DNA of 64,000 nucleotides from Gari tellinella (GCA_922989275.2 OV277867.1:3782001-3846000), one strand, 5' to 3'; positions 31,255 to 42,655 are shown, counted from the stretch's first letter. Made by a program: numbers and translations. Notes: generated by a model not told the origin, from the sequence alone.

Positions 31255-31456
31255 ATTGATGAAGCCATATGTAGAATAAGGGTATGTTCACACTGCCTTA
31301 AAGTGTTTACCTAGCACACAGGAAACCTGGGTTTGAATCCTAGTTTGAGTTGAGATATCTTCAATCTGTTGCATGGGCTCTGCACCAAACATAACTCACA
31401 AATACTGTAATACATGTAGGCATGAAATACATGTAGATAAGGAAATTGATGGCCTC

Positions 31457-32564
31457 CAGTGCTCCAGATAATTTTTGCATGCAATGAGTACGTACTCACA
31501 CTATTTTCACTTCAATGCTGAAAATTGAAATTGAATGCTTAAAAATCTACAGAGAATTCAAACAATGGAAAACTTCAACTAAATTAACTTTTACTGAATT
31601 GAGCAATGTAGACATGTACACACTTCTGTGTTAATGTCATCATCTGAGCAATTTTTTTTTTTTTAATTTTTTTTTTTCGGGGGTAAAAAATAGGGTTGGT
31701 CGGGAAACCGGATACACACATCTTTTTTTTTTAGGCCCAATGCATATGGGACATTTCAATACTGTTTCTCGAGCGTGTCCCTGAAAACTAATATTTAACC
31801 AGGGATAATTCATTTCCAAGATTATTTTCAAGTTTTTTATTTACCTGGGTACCGTTGTGTATTCTTTTGATAATTTTTGCGGATTTCTATACACTGGGCT
31901 TGTCCTTGCGAATGACGCTATAAATTAACTGTAACACTCAATGATAGATTTGAATACCCGCTAATGGCATCATCGCGTGTGTTTTTTTTAAATTGAATAG
32001 TATATGTGTTTTGTCATTACTTTTTACGTTGACCAGCACCAGACGCCGCCATCATAACATGTTTTTCTGCCGACGCTTGCAATGACAATTTCGTCCCATA
32101 ATGTTTCGACCCGTACCTTGTATTAGGGGTCAGACTACGCGGTGTGTTTATACCGGTCTCCGAGTATTTGAGTTTTAAAGTGCACCAAATTCACCATCCT
32201 TTCTGAAAGGCCACGGAATCGAGATAACCCGGCCGATTCAATGTTGCCGCTTTTTTAAAGTTTGCGACTGAGGCGAGACACTGCGGGTGCGAAACTAATT
32301 TAAACAGCGAACGGAGTTAGGGTAAACATTTCACTTAAAATACGGACTGGTTTGAAGTTATTTTTATAAGTAAAGAACGTAGTTCTAAGCCATCAAACTC
32401 GAAAAAGTGATGCCCAGTCTACTGTTTGTTACTCGCAACTAAATATTTAAATGCGTACGCAATTTTCTGTGTGCGTTTTTGTACGCCTGGATTGTCATTT
32501 CAAATGCGTTTCTCTCCAAAAAATATGCGGGAAAACGCACGTACGCACCTTATCTGGAGCACTG
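31457..32564. mobile_element. CAG-3 DNA transposon, 1.1 kb, perfect 6-bp duplication
   Basis: CAGTGCTCCAGATAA and TTATCTGGAGCACTG are perfect 15-bp inverted ends, flanked by GGCCTC on both sides (31451-31456, 32565-32570). Subterminal GTACGTACTCACA and GCACGTACGCAC words are related too. The ends closely resemble CAG-1, making this a plausible longer relative. T-rich tracts lie at 31651-31680. No transposase frame is seen. Confidence 0.9.
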
Positions 32565-32622
32565 GGCCTCCGATGGCCATCGATTGCGAGTTGGCTATCG
32601 GTCTGAAATACACTCATTAATA

Positions 32623-32861
32623 TACAGTGGAGAAAATGTTAACCTTCCGTTCAAACGCAAACCCATTGCAATGAAATATACAAAATGTCAACTTTTTAAC
32701 AATTCTGACTACCAGTTTTAATCTGAGTGGTAAACAGTTTGGAGCCTGATCAGACGGTCGGTTACCCGGTGTCTGAGCTGGCTCCAAACCATTCGCTATC
32801 AAAACAATGGTTTAAGCGTAAACACGGTTATTTGGGGGAAAAAACCGTTTTCTCTACTGTA
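32623..32861. mobile_element. TA-1 MITE
   Basis: TACAGTGGAGAAAATG and TTTTCTCTACTGTA ends with a diverged H1 hairpin at 32734-32790. Confidence 0.85.
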
Positions 32862-32892
32862 CTCTGCACAAACTGCTAACTTAAACAGCAAA

Positions 32893-33010
32893 CAGTGCAC
32901 CAACCAGCTGAGTGGCTTAGTGGTAGATGGTCTGCTTGCAGTGCGCGATGTTGCGTGTTCAATCCCTGGCCGGGTCAAACCAAAGCAAAGACTTTAATAA
33001 AAAAAAATTG
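32893..33010 (+). repeat. tRNA-headed SINE
   Basis: AGTGGCTTAGTGGTAGA resembles a pol III A box and TGTTCAATCCCTGG a B box, followed by AAACCAAAGCAAAGAC and an A-rich tail. It is a SINE head rather than a working tRNA gene, as no acceptor stem closes. Confidence 0.7.
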
Positions 33011-33019
33011 GTAGTAATT

Positions 33020-33467
33020 CAGTGATAATTTTACCTGTGCATCCTGAGTCCTATACTCATTAAATTTGCCAGGGACTCATTATTTGAAAAGTTGTGAGTC
33101 CCATGGACCCATAGCTTTTCTGACCATTATTAACACATTACTCCATATTACACAATTTTATGCATTAATGTATTCTTAGGATCCACTGAAGTGAAAAGTC
33201 CCACTTACATAATGTGCAACATCAGAAATACTTTCTATATCCTAGCAGATAAGAGCTTAAAGTAGGTTGAAAGTAAAGCAGAATGTGCCTTAAGGCACAT
33301 TCTGCTTTACTTTCAACCTGCTTTTAGTGGCCACCTGTCTTCAAAACTAGAAATAACTTGTGGGATAATTTTTCACGTCAAGGACTCAATGTTAGTCTCA
33401 AGGACTCATTGTTTTACAGAATGTGCATCCCGAGGACGCATTCATCTGATTTCTAAAATTATCACTG
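33020..33467. mobile_element. CAG-4 element with perfect 6-bp duplication, carrying TTAA-1
   Basis: CAGTGATAATTTTA and TAAAATTATCACTG ends (last two pairs imperfect), flanked by GTAATT at 33014-33019 and 33468-33473. Inner repeats around GGACTCATTGTT and CATCCCGAGGACGC pair loosely with the left side. A reverse TTAA-1 occupies 33130-33370. Confidence 0.85.
33130..33370. mobile_element. TTAA-1 MITE nested in CAG-4
   Basis: H2 hairpin at 33254-33325 with GTGCCTTAAGGCAC centre; the outer ends are diverged. Confidence 0.75.
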
Positions 33468-33473
33468 GTAATT

Positions 33474-33954
33474 AATGGATTCGGAGGTGTATAGCAGTAG
33501 ATAAATAAAACAAACAAACGTCACAATTGTATCGATATTATCGAAACAAAATACATTAACACTTCTGTTTTCAATAGAAAGTCATCAGACCAAGTTCTCG
33601 AAACTAATTTCAATCACATATATTATTTTACATGAATTTGAAAACTTACAGCCTTCTCAAAACTAATTTACAATCTTAATAATTTGAGTGGTGTAGAATT
33701 GTTTGTGTCTTCTGCCATTTTGCGATCATGTGATTTTTAGGCATCGAATAAAACCCGGACATATACACAGGGTCACCCCATAATAACCGGTCAAATACGG
33801 CCGTATGTACCGATCGGAATATTTTATACACGGAGCAGACACAGTAATTTCTCCATGTTGGTAAACAAGAGTGATTTAACACTACCGTATTTTTTAATAT
33901 AGCAAAACATGTGTAATAGCAAACAGTGTAGACCCTGATGAAACGATGTTCAAA
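33474..33954. other. No gene recognised
   Basis: AT-rich spacer upstream of HPS5. It might hold the HPS5 promoter or first non-coding exon, but nothing in the sequence lets me place either. Confidence 0.3.
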
Positions 33955-34127
33955 ACCACCAGTGTAGCTCAGTGGTAGCACGAATGGAGTTCTTCATTCG
34001 TGGTGGTAGAATGTCCGCTGGCAGTGCGGGAGCTTGCGGATTCAATCCCCGACTGAATCAAACCAAAGACTTTAAATAAATTTTTTTAGCAATGGCTTCC
34101 CTCCTTGGCGCTCAGAATTTCGGGTTA
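33955..34127 (+). repeat. tRNA-headed SINE, second copy
   Basis: GTGTAGCTCAGTGGTAGCA is A-box-like and GGATTCAATCCCCGAC B-box-like. A 46-bp stretch containing ATTCGTGGTGGTAGAATG splits them. It shares AAACCAAAGACTTTAAATAA with the copy at 32893. Confidence 0.68.
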
Positions 34128-34447
34128 ACATTACGATTGATTCGTCAGTGCCAGGATAAAGTGACCGATCGGGTAAGCCCCTGGTGCACACCATAAGTGC
34201 CCCTTCTCAAAATAATCCATTTTGATGGAGAGAAGTAAAAATAAATAAAAATAATAAATAATATTGTTTGCCAATGTCCCCTTTAATAGGACCCTAGGCT
34301 TAAATGGGTTAACCAATTGATTTAACCATTTTCAGACAAAATATATTATGGAGAGGGCGTAATTCTTTAAGGAATTGCCGTAAGAATTCATAGTTTTTAA
34401 ATAGATTCCTAGTTGTATCATCTGTACATAATTGTTTTCCAGAAGTG

Positions 34448-34708
34448 CAGGGCTTCCATAAGTTGATCATAAAAATCCTAAGATTTCAAATTTTCAATTT
34501 TCAGACGCAATATTTTATTAATCATACCTTTAACACATAGCCTGTTCCTGGTTTTGAAGACACATGGCTGCTTAAAACAGATTGAAAGAAAAGCAGAATG
34601 CGCCTTAAATGCTCATTCTGCTTTACTTTCAGCCTGTTTTAAGCTACGATCTGCTAGGGAAAAATCCGCCGGAATACATAGGAAAAATCCGGAGAAATGG
34701 CAGCCCTG
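34448..34708. mobile_element. CAG-2 MITE with perfect 6-bp duplication
   Basis: CAGGGCTTCCATAAG and AAATGGCAGCCCTG ends, flanked by GAAGTG (34442-34447, 34709-34714). The inside is TTAA-1-like (CCTGTTCCTGGTTTTGAAG) plus an H2 hairpin at 34572-34641. Confidence 0.92.
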
Positions 34709-34822
34709 GAAGTGAGTGTTTGACTCAGCTGAATTGCTCATATTTCCCTCACGGACGAGTAGATCTATCAATGTTTTTTTCAGTCAAAATGTCAAAAAGA
34801 TATTAACAACGAGGAAGATTAT

Positions 34823-35161
34823 TTAACCCGTTCATTGCCTTACCTCGAATACAATATAGTTATTTGGAAACAGTTTGGATCCTGATCAAGTAAAACAAAC
34901 CTGCTTGAAGCTAGAATCTAATTTAAATATTTATTTTTAAGTTTGAGAAATTAAAGCAGACGATATTCGTTTAAAATTGATGACCTCATGTTAGTTGAAA
35001 CTTACAAACTTATTTCTCAAATTTAAATTCTAGGTATCTTGACTTATGAAATTTGGAATAAATGGCAAACACTTTGGATCCTGATCAGACGCCGTTCTAC
35101 CCGGGGTAAGGTAGTAATCGGGGCACGATGGACCTGCGGGGCAAGGCAGTGAATGGGTTAA
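34823..35161. mobile_element. TTAA-5 MITE
   Basis: TTAACCCGTTCATTGCCTTA and AAGGCAGTGAATGGGTTAA ends. It holds AACAGTTTGGATCCTGATCA, a GCAGACGATATTCG motif and a diverged H1 right half at 35053-35110. Confidence 0.8.
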
Positions 35162-35758
35162 GCGTTAATTTCCCAATAACTGTTTTATTTTGGCTGCTGG
35201 CACGTAACTTCTTATATGTCTCTTTTTCTCATCAGAGTTGCAGTGGCAAAGTCAATACCTATCTTATCGTATCATATTGCTCATTTTTTATGAGTTGAAA
35301 CTTAGATGTCAACTTACCAACAACGAGCAAAACTGCTTTTTCAATGTAACTTTATTGTCAAGGAGAATACCTTAATAAGCTTCAGCTTTCGTTCTAATCC
35401 TATAAAAGATATGTTGTATATTTTATGTATACTGTACATTATCTGAAATAAATATGTTTAAACTAACTTAGTTGACAATAAAACTTGTCTTTCTGGGGAT
35501 TGATGTAGCGTAAGAGGCAAAAATGAAATTATTACAGTTTCAATTTCTTTCTGCAATCCTATTGGTCTACACTTGATCACAGGCATATCCGTTTTAAATC
35601 ATATTGCACAGTTTTTAATAAAATCAAACCTGATAAATAGTCATATTGGTCAGTTTTCTAAAAATAAACCAAGTAAAAATCCATGACGTAGTAGCATACG
35701 TCATTTTTTAAAGCCAAACACGGCCTCGGTGGATATTGTTTTTCTTACTCCATATAAA
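35162..35758. other. No gene recognised
   Basis: AT-rich unique-looking sequence. AAGTTACATTGAAAAAGC-like and TTGACAATAAAACTTG pieces at 35340-35490 hint at a decayed inverted repeat, but it is too weak to call. Confidence 0.35.
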
Positions 35759-35759
35759 T

Positions 35760-35911
35760 ACAGGATATTGAATGAGTGTGTTTTCAGTCGTGAATTTGTT
35801 GAACGAGTTGGATAAAATCATATGTTGCGAGCCTTGGCGAGCAACATATCATTTTATCCAACGAGTTCAATAAATTCACAACTGAAAACACACGAATTTG
35901 ATATCCTATTT
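35760..35911. repeat. Long palindromic foldback element
   Basis: AGTGTGTTTTCAGTCGTGAA, GAACGAGTTGGATAAAAT and ATATGTTGCGAGCC are mirrored by GCGAGCAACATAT, ATTTTATCCAACGAGTTC and TTCACAACTGAAAACACAC. The centre is GAGCCTTGGCGAGC. A relative with a similar centre is at 43160-43322. Confidence 0.85.
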
Positions 35912-36704
35912 ATCACACAAACACCAAAATGACACGAAAACCCGAACGGTCTTACTTTAACTTTTGCCCTCGGCTCGTAGGAAACGATCCGTCATAGGCG
36001 TTATTCGGTTTTATTCATCCGCAGATAAAAACACCTATCAAACTAAAATAAAGAAAATCAACATCAATGTGTTGTGAAAAGACTTCTCTGATACCATATT
36101 CAAATTTTAAATTAATATTAAATTAAAAAAGTGTTGTAATTGACTAAAAATGATCAGTTGACATTTAGAATCTAGTTTCGTTTTCAAAATAACGTCGTTA
36201 GAGCAACATAACGTCATTATCATTGTAACGTCTAAATTTGAAAAATAGTCTAAGTCACTGTTAATATTAGAGCTCTATGCAGCCTGATTAGCAGATTAGC
36301 AGCCTGAGTTTGCGGGACTGCTCGGAATAATGTTTCTAGGACACTTGGGAATGTTTCAAAACCTAGTGATGATCTAAATTTTGTCTAGATTCTCTTAACT
36401 GATTTACACAACAGTGGGTGTAGTAGTACAGCATTTTGGTGATTCGAAAATTAGTATAAAATATATGCCTAGTGGGCCGTACGATTTTTACGGACCTCTA
36501 TATTTTGCACGTTTATGTGATAAATTCTCATATCGACCCAATGAAAGTGAAATAATTGTATAGTATGTTACAGATCTACTAAATCCATTAAACACACACA
36601 AAGCTAATCTTTACGGTTTGCGTATTTAATAATGACATGTCCGTATCAAAGTCAGAAATATTATGTCACCCCTAGAAGATCGACACATTTAGCATATCAT
36701 ATAG
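35912..36704. other. No gene recognised
   Basis: AT-rich sequence without recognised repeats or coding signal. Confidence 0.35.
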
Positions 36705-36962
36705 ATAAAGGTAAAGGAAAAGGTAAGCTTTATTTAACGTCGTACATGGTAAACAATCAACATAAGCTCATGAGCTTTTATTGCGACAAACAAGGTATCC
36801 ATTAACATACATACTTATCTGGGCATTAAAGTCACCTTCCTAGCACTACCCTTATAATGCCGAGCGCCAGGCAAGGGGGCTGCTAGTACCGTTTTTATAA
36901 TGGTCTTTGGTATGACCTCCCGTCTCGAAAGCGGACGCTCTACCATAGAGCTATCGCGACAG
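36705..36962 (-). repeat. tRNA-headed SINE, minus strand
   Basis: On the minus strand it opens CGATAGCTCTATGGTAGAGC, a clear A-box arm, then GTCCGCTTTCGAGACGGGAG. The B box is missing. The body contains CTGGCGCTCGGCATTATAAG and it ends in an AAATAAAGC...TTTACCT tail. Confidence 0.6.
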
Positions 36963-37936
36963 TACTTACTTGTTGGTGCCATTTTGATTATCAGCAACTT
37001 TTAAGGTGACTTGGATGCATGCAGGTTTTACGTGAGGTTGGGTAACCTCAAAATAAGGTTTAAATCCCCATTTGCCATTTTGCCTACTGACCGGGCGGTC
37101 CAGTGCGGTATTCCTGCTTTGAATAAACCTGTAGAATATGTATTCCGTATTTACCATACTTCTAACGTGCAACTGGCGTGGATTCAGTGCAACCTCTCTT
37201 GAACGGCTTATACTGAGGTAGATCTAGACGTTACTCTTTCAATTAAAACAAATTTATACGTAAGCACATTTTAATTATATGTGGGCAAAATGCAGATTTC
37301 TTGAAATAATGTGTTATTTCTAATATACTTAATTGATCTATTACACTACGACGAAATGATAAGCTATGTGACATTCCGGCATGTACATTTGGAAAGTATC
37401 ATATGAACGAATCTTTGTAACTTATAAAGTTATTTATCACCAATCCAAATGTGCCTTTGTGATCATGATATTTTTGCCTTATTATCATATACACACACCG
37501 GCTAATAGCAATAGCCGTATCTTCTGCGTCTCATCTTATCAAACGTTTTCATGCGTATTTATAGGTGTTCTAGTTTTTACAGGAACATATATGTATATAT
37601 ACGTTCATGGTTTGTAGTATAACTTTTTTCATTGTTTGATGCTGTTGCAATCGTTGTGAGTTTTGTGTGTGCGATATATCCCGCTGCCTTACTTTTGCCA
37701 CTGAATAAAATTGTTCTAAATGTATTTAAATTAGTGTCAAATCGTTTGGATCCTGATCAGACGCTGCGTTTCACGGCCTCTGGTAAGGATTAAAATAGGT
37801 TGCAAGATCGCCTCTTTGGCGCCATTGGCAGTAAAAATGTTAAACACAATTTTAAAAACACGCACATGCACGAAAATAGGTAAATATCGATTGTTTCGGT
37901 ACTGCTTCTTTGCTCGAACGGGTTAACCAGTTGTAC
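36963..37936. other. No gene recognised; one decayed H1 scrap
   Basis: At 37738-37795 AAATCGTTTGGATCCTGATC followed by AGACGCTGCG is an H1 left arm with a decayed right arm. Nothing else in this kilobase was recognised. Confidence 0.4.
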
Positions 37937-38423
37937 TACAGTGGAGAATCTGTTATTCTTTCCCAATAAACGCGTTTACGCTAAAACTATTATTTGCAGT
38001 GCAAACAGTTTGGAGCCAGATCAGACGCCGGGTAACCCGGCGTCTGATCAGGCTCCAAACTGTTTGTCACCAAGATAAACAAGAATTATCAGAATTGTCC
38101 AAACGTTGTACTTTTCTACGTTTTAGTGCTTTGCGTTTGCGTTTAACTCTTTCCTCCCTGAAACTTAAAATGGACAATCCCAGTTTCCATTTTAGTCTTG
38201 TCCATTTCTGACTTTTAAGGGTTGTTTTTGTCAATGTTTTGGATTATGACAAACAGTGAAGACCCAGATCAGAGGACTCCGTAAGGAGTCCTCTGATCTG
38301 GGTTTTCACTGTTTGCATAGGACAAATGCACTTTTCACATGTATACTGTTTGAAAATTACGCCTATATGCGGGACTAGGGTTCAAAGGGTTAAACGGGAC
38401 AGAATAACATATTCTCCACTGTA
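37937..38423. mobile_element. TA-1 MITE with nested TTAA-2
   Basis: TACAGTGGAGAATCTG and CATATTCTCCACTGTA ends. The H1 hairpin is at 38004-38067. TTAA-2 inserted exactly into the TTAA of the subterminal GCGTTTAAACGGG word. Confidence 0.93.
38143..38393. mobile_element. TTAA-2 MITE nested in TA-1
   Basis: TTAACTCTTTCCTCCCTGAA and GGTTCAAAGGGTTAA ends. Removing it and one TTAA restores the intact TA-1 sequence, which proves the TTAA target duplication. Confidence 0.95.
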
Positions 38424-38534
38424 CTAACAAGGCGATGGAGGTTATAACTATGTATATATGTTATCGAAAGATAAACAGACACATGCAGTGAATTTCAATC
38501 CGTACAAAACTATATTGTAATAACCTGATCATTT

Positions 38535-38735
38535 AAGTCGAACTTCTATATCTCGATCTCACTAAAGTTGAACATATGCTTCTTCAAAAATTAAAACGTG
38601 GCTAAGCCACATTTAATCTTTAAAAAAGGACATGTTCGACTTAAATGAGGTCAAAGTAATAATACATTTCCATTGAAGAAATACTTTGAAAAATTCGAGT
38701 CCATTGAGTTCGAGATATTGAAGTCTGACTACATT
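38535..38735. mobile_element. TA-3 MITE
   Basis: AGTCGAACTTCTATATCTCG and CGAGATATTGAAGTCTGACT ends; central AATTAAAACGTGGCTAAGCC palindrome. Confidence 0.83.
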
Positions 38736-38846
38736 TATCAAGTACGATTTAGTATTCTTCAAAGTGTTGAATAGTTCATAACATATCTTGTTAGTACTTT
38801 GATAGCATGAGGCATTTCACAACTAAAAGTGTCTGGGGCTATACAT

Positions 38847-39098
38847 TTAACCCTTTACCTGGTAGCCTATTTCTAGAACTTAAGATAGGTGATTACTTAA
38901 AGCAGATTGAAAGTAAAGCAGAATGCGCCTTAGGGCGCATTCTGCTTTACTTTCAGCCTGCTTAAAGCTATCATGTGCTATAATATAGAAAATATTCCCT
39001 AAAATACATATTCATTACTGATTAAAATTGAACTATTTTCTTCAGCGGATGAATAAATCAAAGCCGCTAAAAGGCGCTTCTATTGGGGAAAGGGTTAA
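38847..39098. mobile_element. TTAA-1 variant (CCCTTTACC ends)
   Basis: TTAACCCTTTACCTGGTAGCC and TTGGGGAAAGGGTTAA ends. H2 hairpin at 38897-38967 with GCGCCTTAGGGCGC centre. Confidence 0.85.
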
Positions 39099-39227
39099 CC
39101 CTTTCACTGCCAACTTTTTTGTGAGATTTTTACCCCATCACCGTATCATTGTCGCCTGCTTCAATTGTGCTGTCTGCAATATCTTTTCAGAGTTAGATTT
39201 AAGGCAGTGTAACAGACGTAATTTAAA
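39095..39227. mobile_element. TTAA-4 left half
   Basis: TTAACCCTTTCACTGCCAAC, then TTTTTGTGAGATTTTTACC and GTCTGCAATATC. It breaks at ATTTAAAACAAGA and resumes at 41418 with GTGGCAAACAG, so the array between is an insertion. Confidence 0.75.
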
Positions 39228-41417
39228 ACAAGAGCGTGTCCCAGTTACACGAATGCCCCCGATGATACATGAAGGGGAATCCGGACTGTCAAATGTAAAA
39301 TGTACGAGTTAAAGAGCTGAAACTGTCGTGGAGCTCCATTTTGAGGAATTCAAGAGCCATTACTCCAAATGGCATAGCATAAATTGGCGCCGCTGATTAT
39401 CCAAATTTTTCTCCATTTTATGTCAACAAACATTTTTAGAAAGTTTGGTGAAGATCAGATGAAAAGCAATGTGTTTGTGAAACACAAATGCCCCCAGGCA
39501 ATGTCATGTTCTGTAATGTAATGCTTATTTGCAGAAATAGGTCAAAAGTCATGGTCGTAGGGTAAATGAAGCATTGCCATGGTTGGAGAAGTCTTAACAA
39601 AAGAACCATACAAAGTATTGAAGGTCTAGGCCAAAAGGCTCAAATGTTATAGGCGTATAAAGATTTATACAAAAGAAGGTCAAAGGTCAAGGTCACAAGC
39701 GCAAAAAAAGGTCTTGACACAAGAAACATATAAACAAAATGTGAGAGTGGTAGGCCTACTGGTGCAAATGTTATAGCCATTTAAAGATTTCAACAAAAAC
39801 AGGTCAAATGTCAAGGTGACAAGGTCAAAATGTTTTGTATGGTTAGAAAGGTCTTGCCACAGGGAAAACACATGCCAAGTATAAAAGGCCCAGGTGCAAA
39901 AATGCAAAAGTTATAGCCAAGGTTAAGATTTTTGGTTAAAGTTTGATTAAATAGGTCAAAGGTCGAGGTCAAGGTCACATGGTCAAAGATGTTGATATAG
40001 TAGGAAAGGTCTTGACACAAGAAATGTACATACAAAATATGAAAGCCCTGGGCCAACTGGTACAAATGTTATAGCCATTTAAAGATTTTAACAAAAGTAG
40101 GTCAAATGTCAAGGTCAAAGGTAAAAAGGTCAACATGTTTTGCATGGATAGAAAGGTCTTGACACAAGAAATATACATACAAAATATGAAAGTTTTGGGC
40201 CAACTGGTGCAAATGTAATAGCAATTTTAAGATTTTTACAAAAGTAGGTCAAATTTCAAAGTCTAGGTAACAAGGTCAAAAAGTTTTGTATGGTTTGAAA
40301 GGTCTTGCCATGAGGAATATACATGCCAAGTATAAAACACCCAGGTTCAAAAATACAAAAGTTATAGCCAATGTTAAGGTTTTTGGTTAAAGTTTGATTA
40401 AATAGGTCAAAGGTCGAGGTCAAGGTCACATGGTCAAAGATGTTGGTATGGTTGGAAAGGTCTTGACACAAGAAATATACATACAGAATATGAAAGCCCT
40501 GGGCCAACTGGTGCATATGAAATAGCCATTTAAAGATTTTAGCAAAAGTAGGTGAAATGTCAAGGTCAAGGTCACAAGGTCAAAAAGTTCTGTATGGTTG
40601 GAAAGGTCTTGCCATGAGAAATACACATGCCAAGTATAAAAGGCCCAGGTTTAAAAATGCAAAAGTTATAGCCAAGGTTAAGGTTTTTGGTTAAAGTTTG
40701 AATAAATAGGTCAAAGGTGAAGGTGAAGGTCACATGGTCAAATATGTTGGTATGGTTGGAAAGGTCTTGACACAAGAAATATACATACAAAATATGAAAG
40801 CCCTGGGCCAACTGGTGCAAATGTTATAGCCATTTAAAGATTTTTACAAAAGTAGGTCAAATGCCAAGGTCAAGGTCACAAGGTCAAAATGTTTTGTATG
40901 GTTGGAAAGGTCTTGATACAGGAAAGACACATGCCAAGTATAAAAGGCCCAGGTTAAAAAATGCGAGAGCTATAGCCAAGGTTAAGGTTTTTGGCACAGA
41001 CAGACGGACGGACGGAAAGACCTACTAACTTAGGTCTAAGGGCCAGCCTGCTAAGGGGCCAAATTTAAAGGGCCATTTGTCCAAGTTAAAGGGCCACTCG
41101 TGGCCCATTGATATTATCTGAGCAACCAAAATGGCCCTTTAAAGTCACCCCCCTACATATGGACAGATTATGGACATTTGGGCTAAAGGGCCTTAATTTG
41201 AAAACTTATTTTTTACCTCCATTGAGGCCCTCTGATACCATTTTTGCAATTTTTAGAACCAGTTAAGGGGCCATGGCCCTTTAACTGCCAATAGCCCTAT
41301 ATTTGTTCACAGTCCACTAAAATGGCCCCTTACTCCAAGTTAGCTGCACGGACGGACAGACCGACAGACATGACAAAAACTATATGCCCCCGAATCGTAG
41401 ATTCTGGGGGCATAAAA
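39228..41417. repeat. AGGTCA-rich tandem array inserted in a TTAA-4
   Basis: Diverged monomers of about 150 bp, each with a GGAAAGGTCTTG-like word. They start near 39838, 39999, 40146, 40290, 40446, 40596, 40751 and 40899. Two types alternate: one has TTGACACAAGAAATATACAT, the other TTGCCATGAGGAATA. The order is B-A-A-B-A-B-A-B, giving dimers of about 305 bp. Each dimer has words such as AGGTCAAAGGTCGAGGTCAA. The tract closes with GACAGACGGACGGACGGA and, after degenerate GGCCATGGCCC-type sequence, a hairpin TATGCCCCCGAATCGTAG with ATTCTGGGGGCATA. Confidence 0.8.
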
Positions 41418-41512
41418 AGTGGCAAACAGTTTTGTTTATGCGGCGTCTGATAAGGATCACAACTGTTTTTACAAATGCGCTTTATGACGTCATTGAGAGT
41501 GAAAGGCTTATT
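41418..41512. mobile_element. TTAA-4 right half
   Basis: GTGGCAAACAGTTTTG, GCGGCGTCTGATAAGGATC, then TGACGTCATTGAGAGTGAAA, as at the ends of other TTAA-4 copies. Confidence 0.7.
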
Positions 41513-41846
41513 CCTAGTCGGAGCACCTTACAGTCAGAGATGAAGACTCCATCAAAACGTGACACCAATACATTCACACACATGCATGCACCCTACTGGC
41601 GCTATATGACCATTCCATGTGTCGTGGTGTCGTAACACTAAACTCAAACAAACAAATAGAGGTCGCAAAAGGCGCACTTAATTTTATTGAAGTCCTTTCT
41701 GTACTTCTAGGTGGGGTGTTTGGACACCTAAATTTACATCTTTTAATTAAGTTTTTTAGACATATTTACAACATTTAAATGTTAATCAGCAATAATGTTG
41801 CCAATTTTAGTAACCAAGCAACATGACTACCAAAAACCTTTTTAAT

Positions 41847-42187
41847 TACAGTGCCCCTCCATACAACGGCCTCCACAACGATCCCCTCCTGACAACAAAG
41901 CTTGTCACTTTTTCCCAAATAAGATTATAAAGTTCAAGATATCACGTCTGCAATATCGTCTGTTTAAAATTGCCATCTGTTGTTTTCCTCAATATCACAT
42001 ATTGGGCATTTTGACAGAAGAAACATAATGACGAGTGACAAACAGCTTACATCCAAATCAGACGCCGCGCTATCTGGATTCAAGCTGTTTGTAAATATAA
42101 GCCAATTTCCCTCCCTATAACAACTCCATCGAAACAACACACATAATCTTTGTCTCGCATTAGGTGTGTTGTTTAGAGGGAGTACTA
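41847..42187. mobile_element. TA-4 MITE, diverged
   Basis: TACAGTGCCCCTCCATACAA and TTGTTTAGAGGGAGTACTA ends. The H1 hairpin at 42036-42096 has a shortened apex. GTCTGCAATATCGTCTG at 41947 is the GCAGACGA motif in reverse. Confidence 0.75.
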
Positions 42188-42206
42188 TATATATATATAT
42201 ATATAT
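42186..42206. repeat. (TA)n microsatellite
   Basis: About ten TA units at the TA-4 right border. Confidence 0.9.
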
Positions 42207-42432
42207 CTTGGTTAAAAATCAAACAGTAATCAATGACTGCTATCTCTGGGCTGTGTTCTTGCTGTGGATGCTTTGGGTCTAAATGGCAGTTCTGGAGTTG
42301 TACCATTGACCTTGTGCCTGTCTGGTAGATCTTGTTGGTAGGGATTGCCAACCGCTTTGAAACCATTTGGCTAGGGGTCTATGGTGTAATTCTTGGACAG
42401 CTTTATGTTTATGAACTAAGGGTGTACCACGG

Positions 42433-42655
42433 CCATGGATTATACAATACTCAACCAAACAACACGGAGAGTATTGTTTTAAACATTCGTTTTACAACTT
42501 GTGAACTGCTCTCCGGGTTTACACTGAAACAAACAAACAAACAAACAAATTCAACCAAACAACATGGAGAGTATTGTTTTAAACCTTCGTTTTACGATTT
42601 GTGAACTACCCTCCGGCTCTACACTGAAACAAACAAACAAACAAAAAAACACTCT
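42433..42655. repeat. Tandem duplication, about 111-bp unit, with (CAAA)n
   Basis: Two units beginning TCAACCAAACAACA, both with GGAGAGTATTGTTTTAAAC and CTTGTGAAC or TTGTGAAC words, end in ACACTGAAACAAACAAACAA. Confidence 0.88.

Noticed and set aside
33676..33981. 101-residue minus-strand frame upstream of HPS5 as a first exon
   Set aside because: No homology, no fitting donor in phase, and its end overlaps the SINE head.
39680..40820. Repeated frames with a FDHVTLT...FDLF pattern on the minus strand
   Set aside because: They are translations of the AGGTCA tandem array, explained by the 305-bp period and not by coding constraint.
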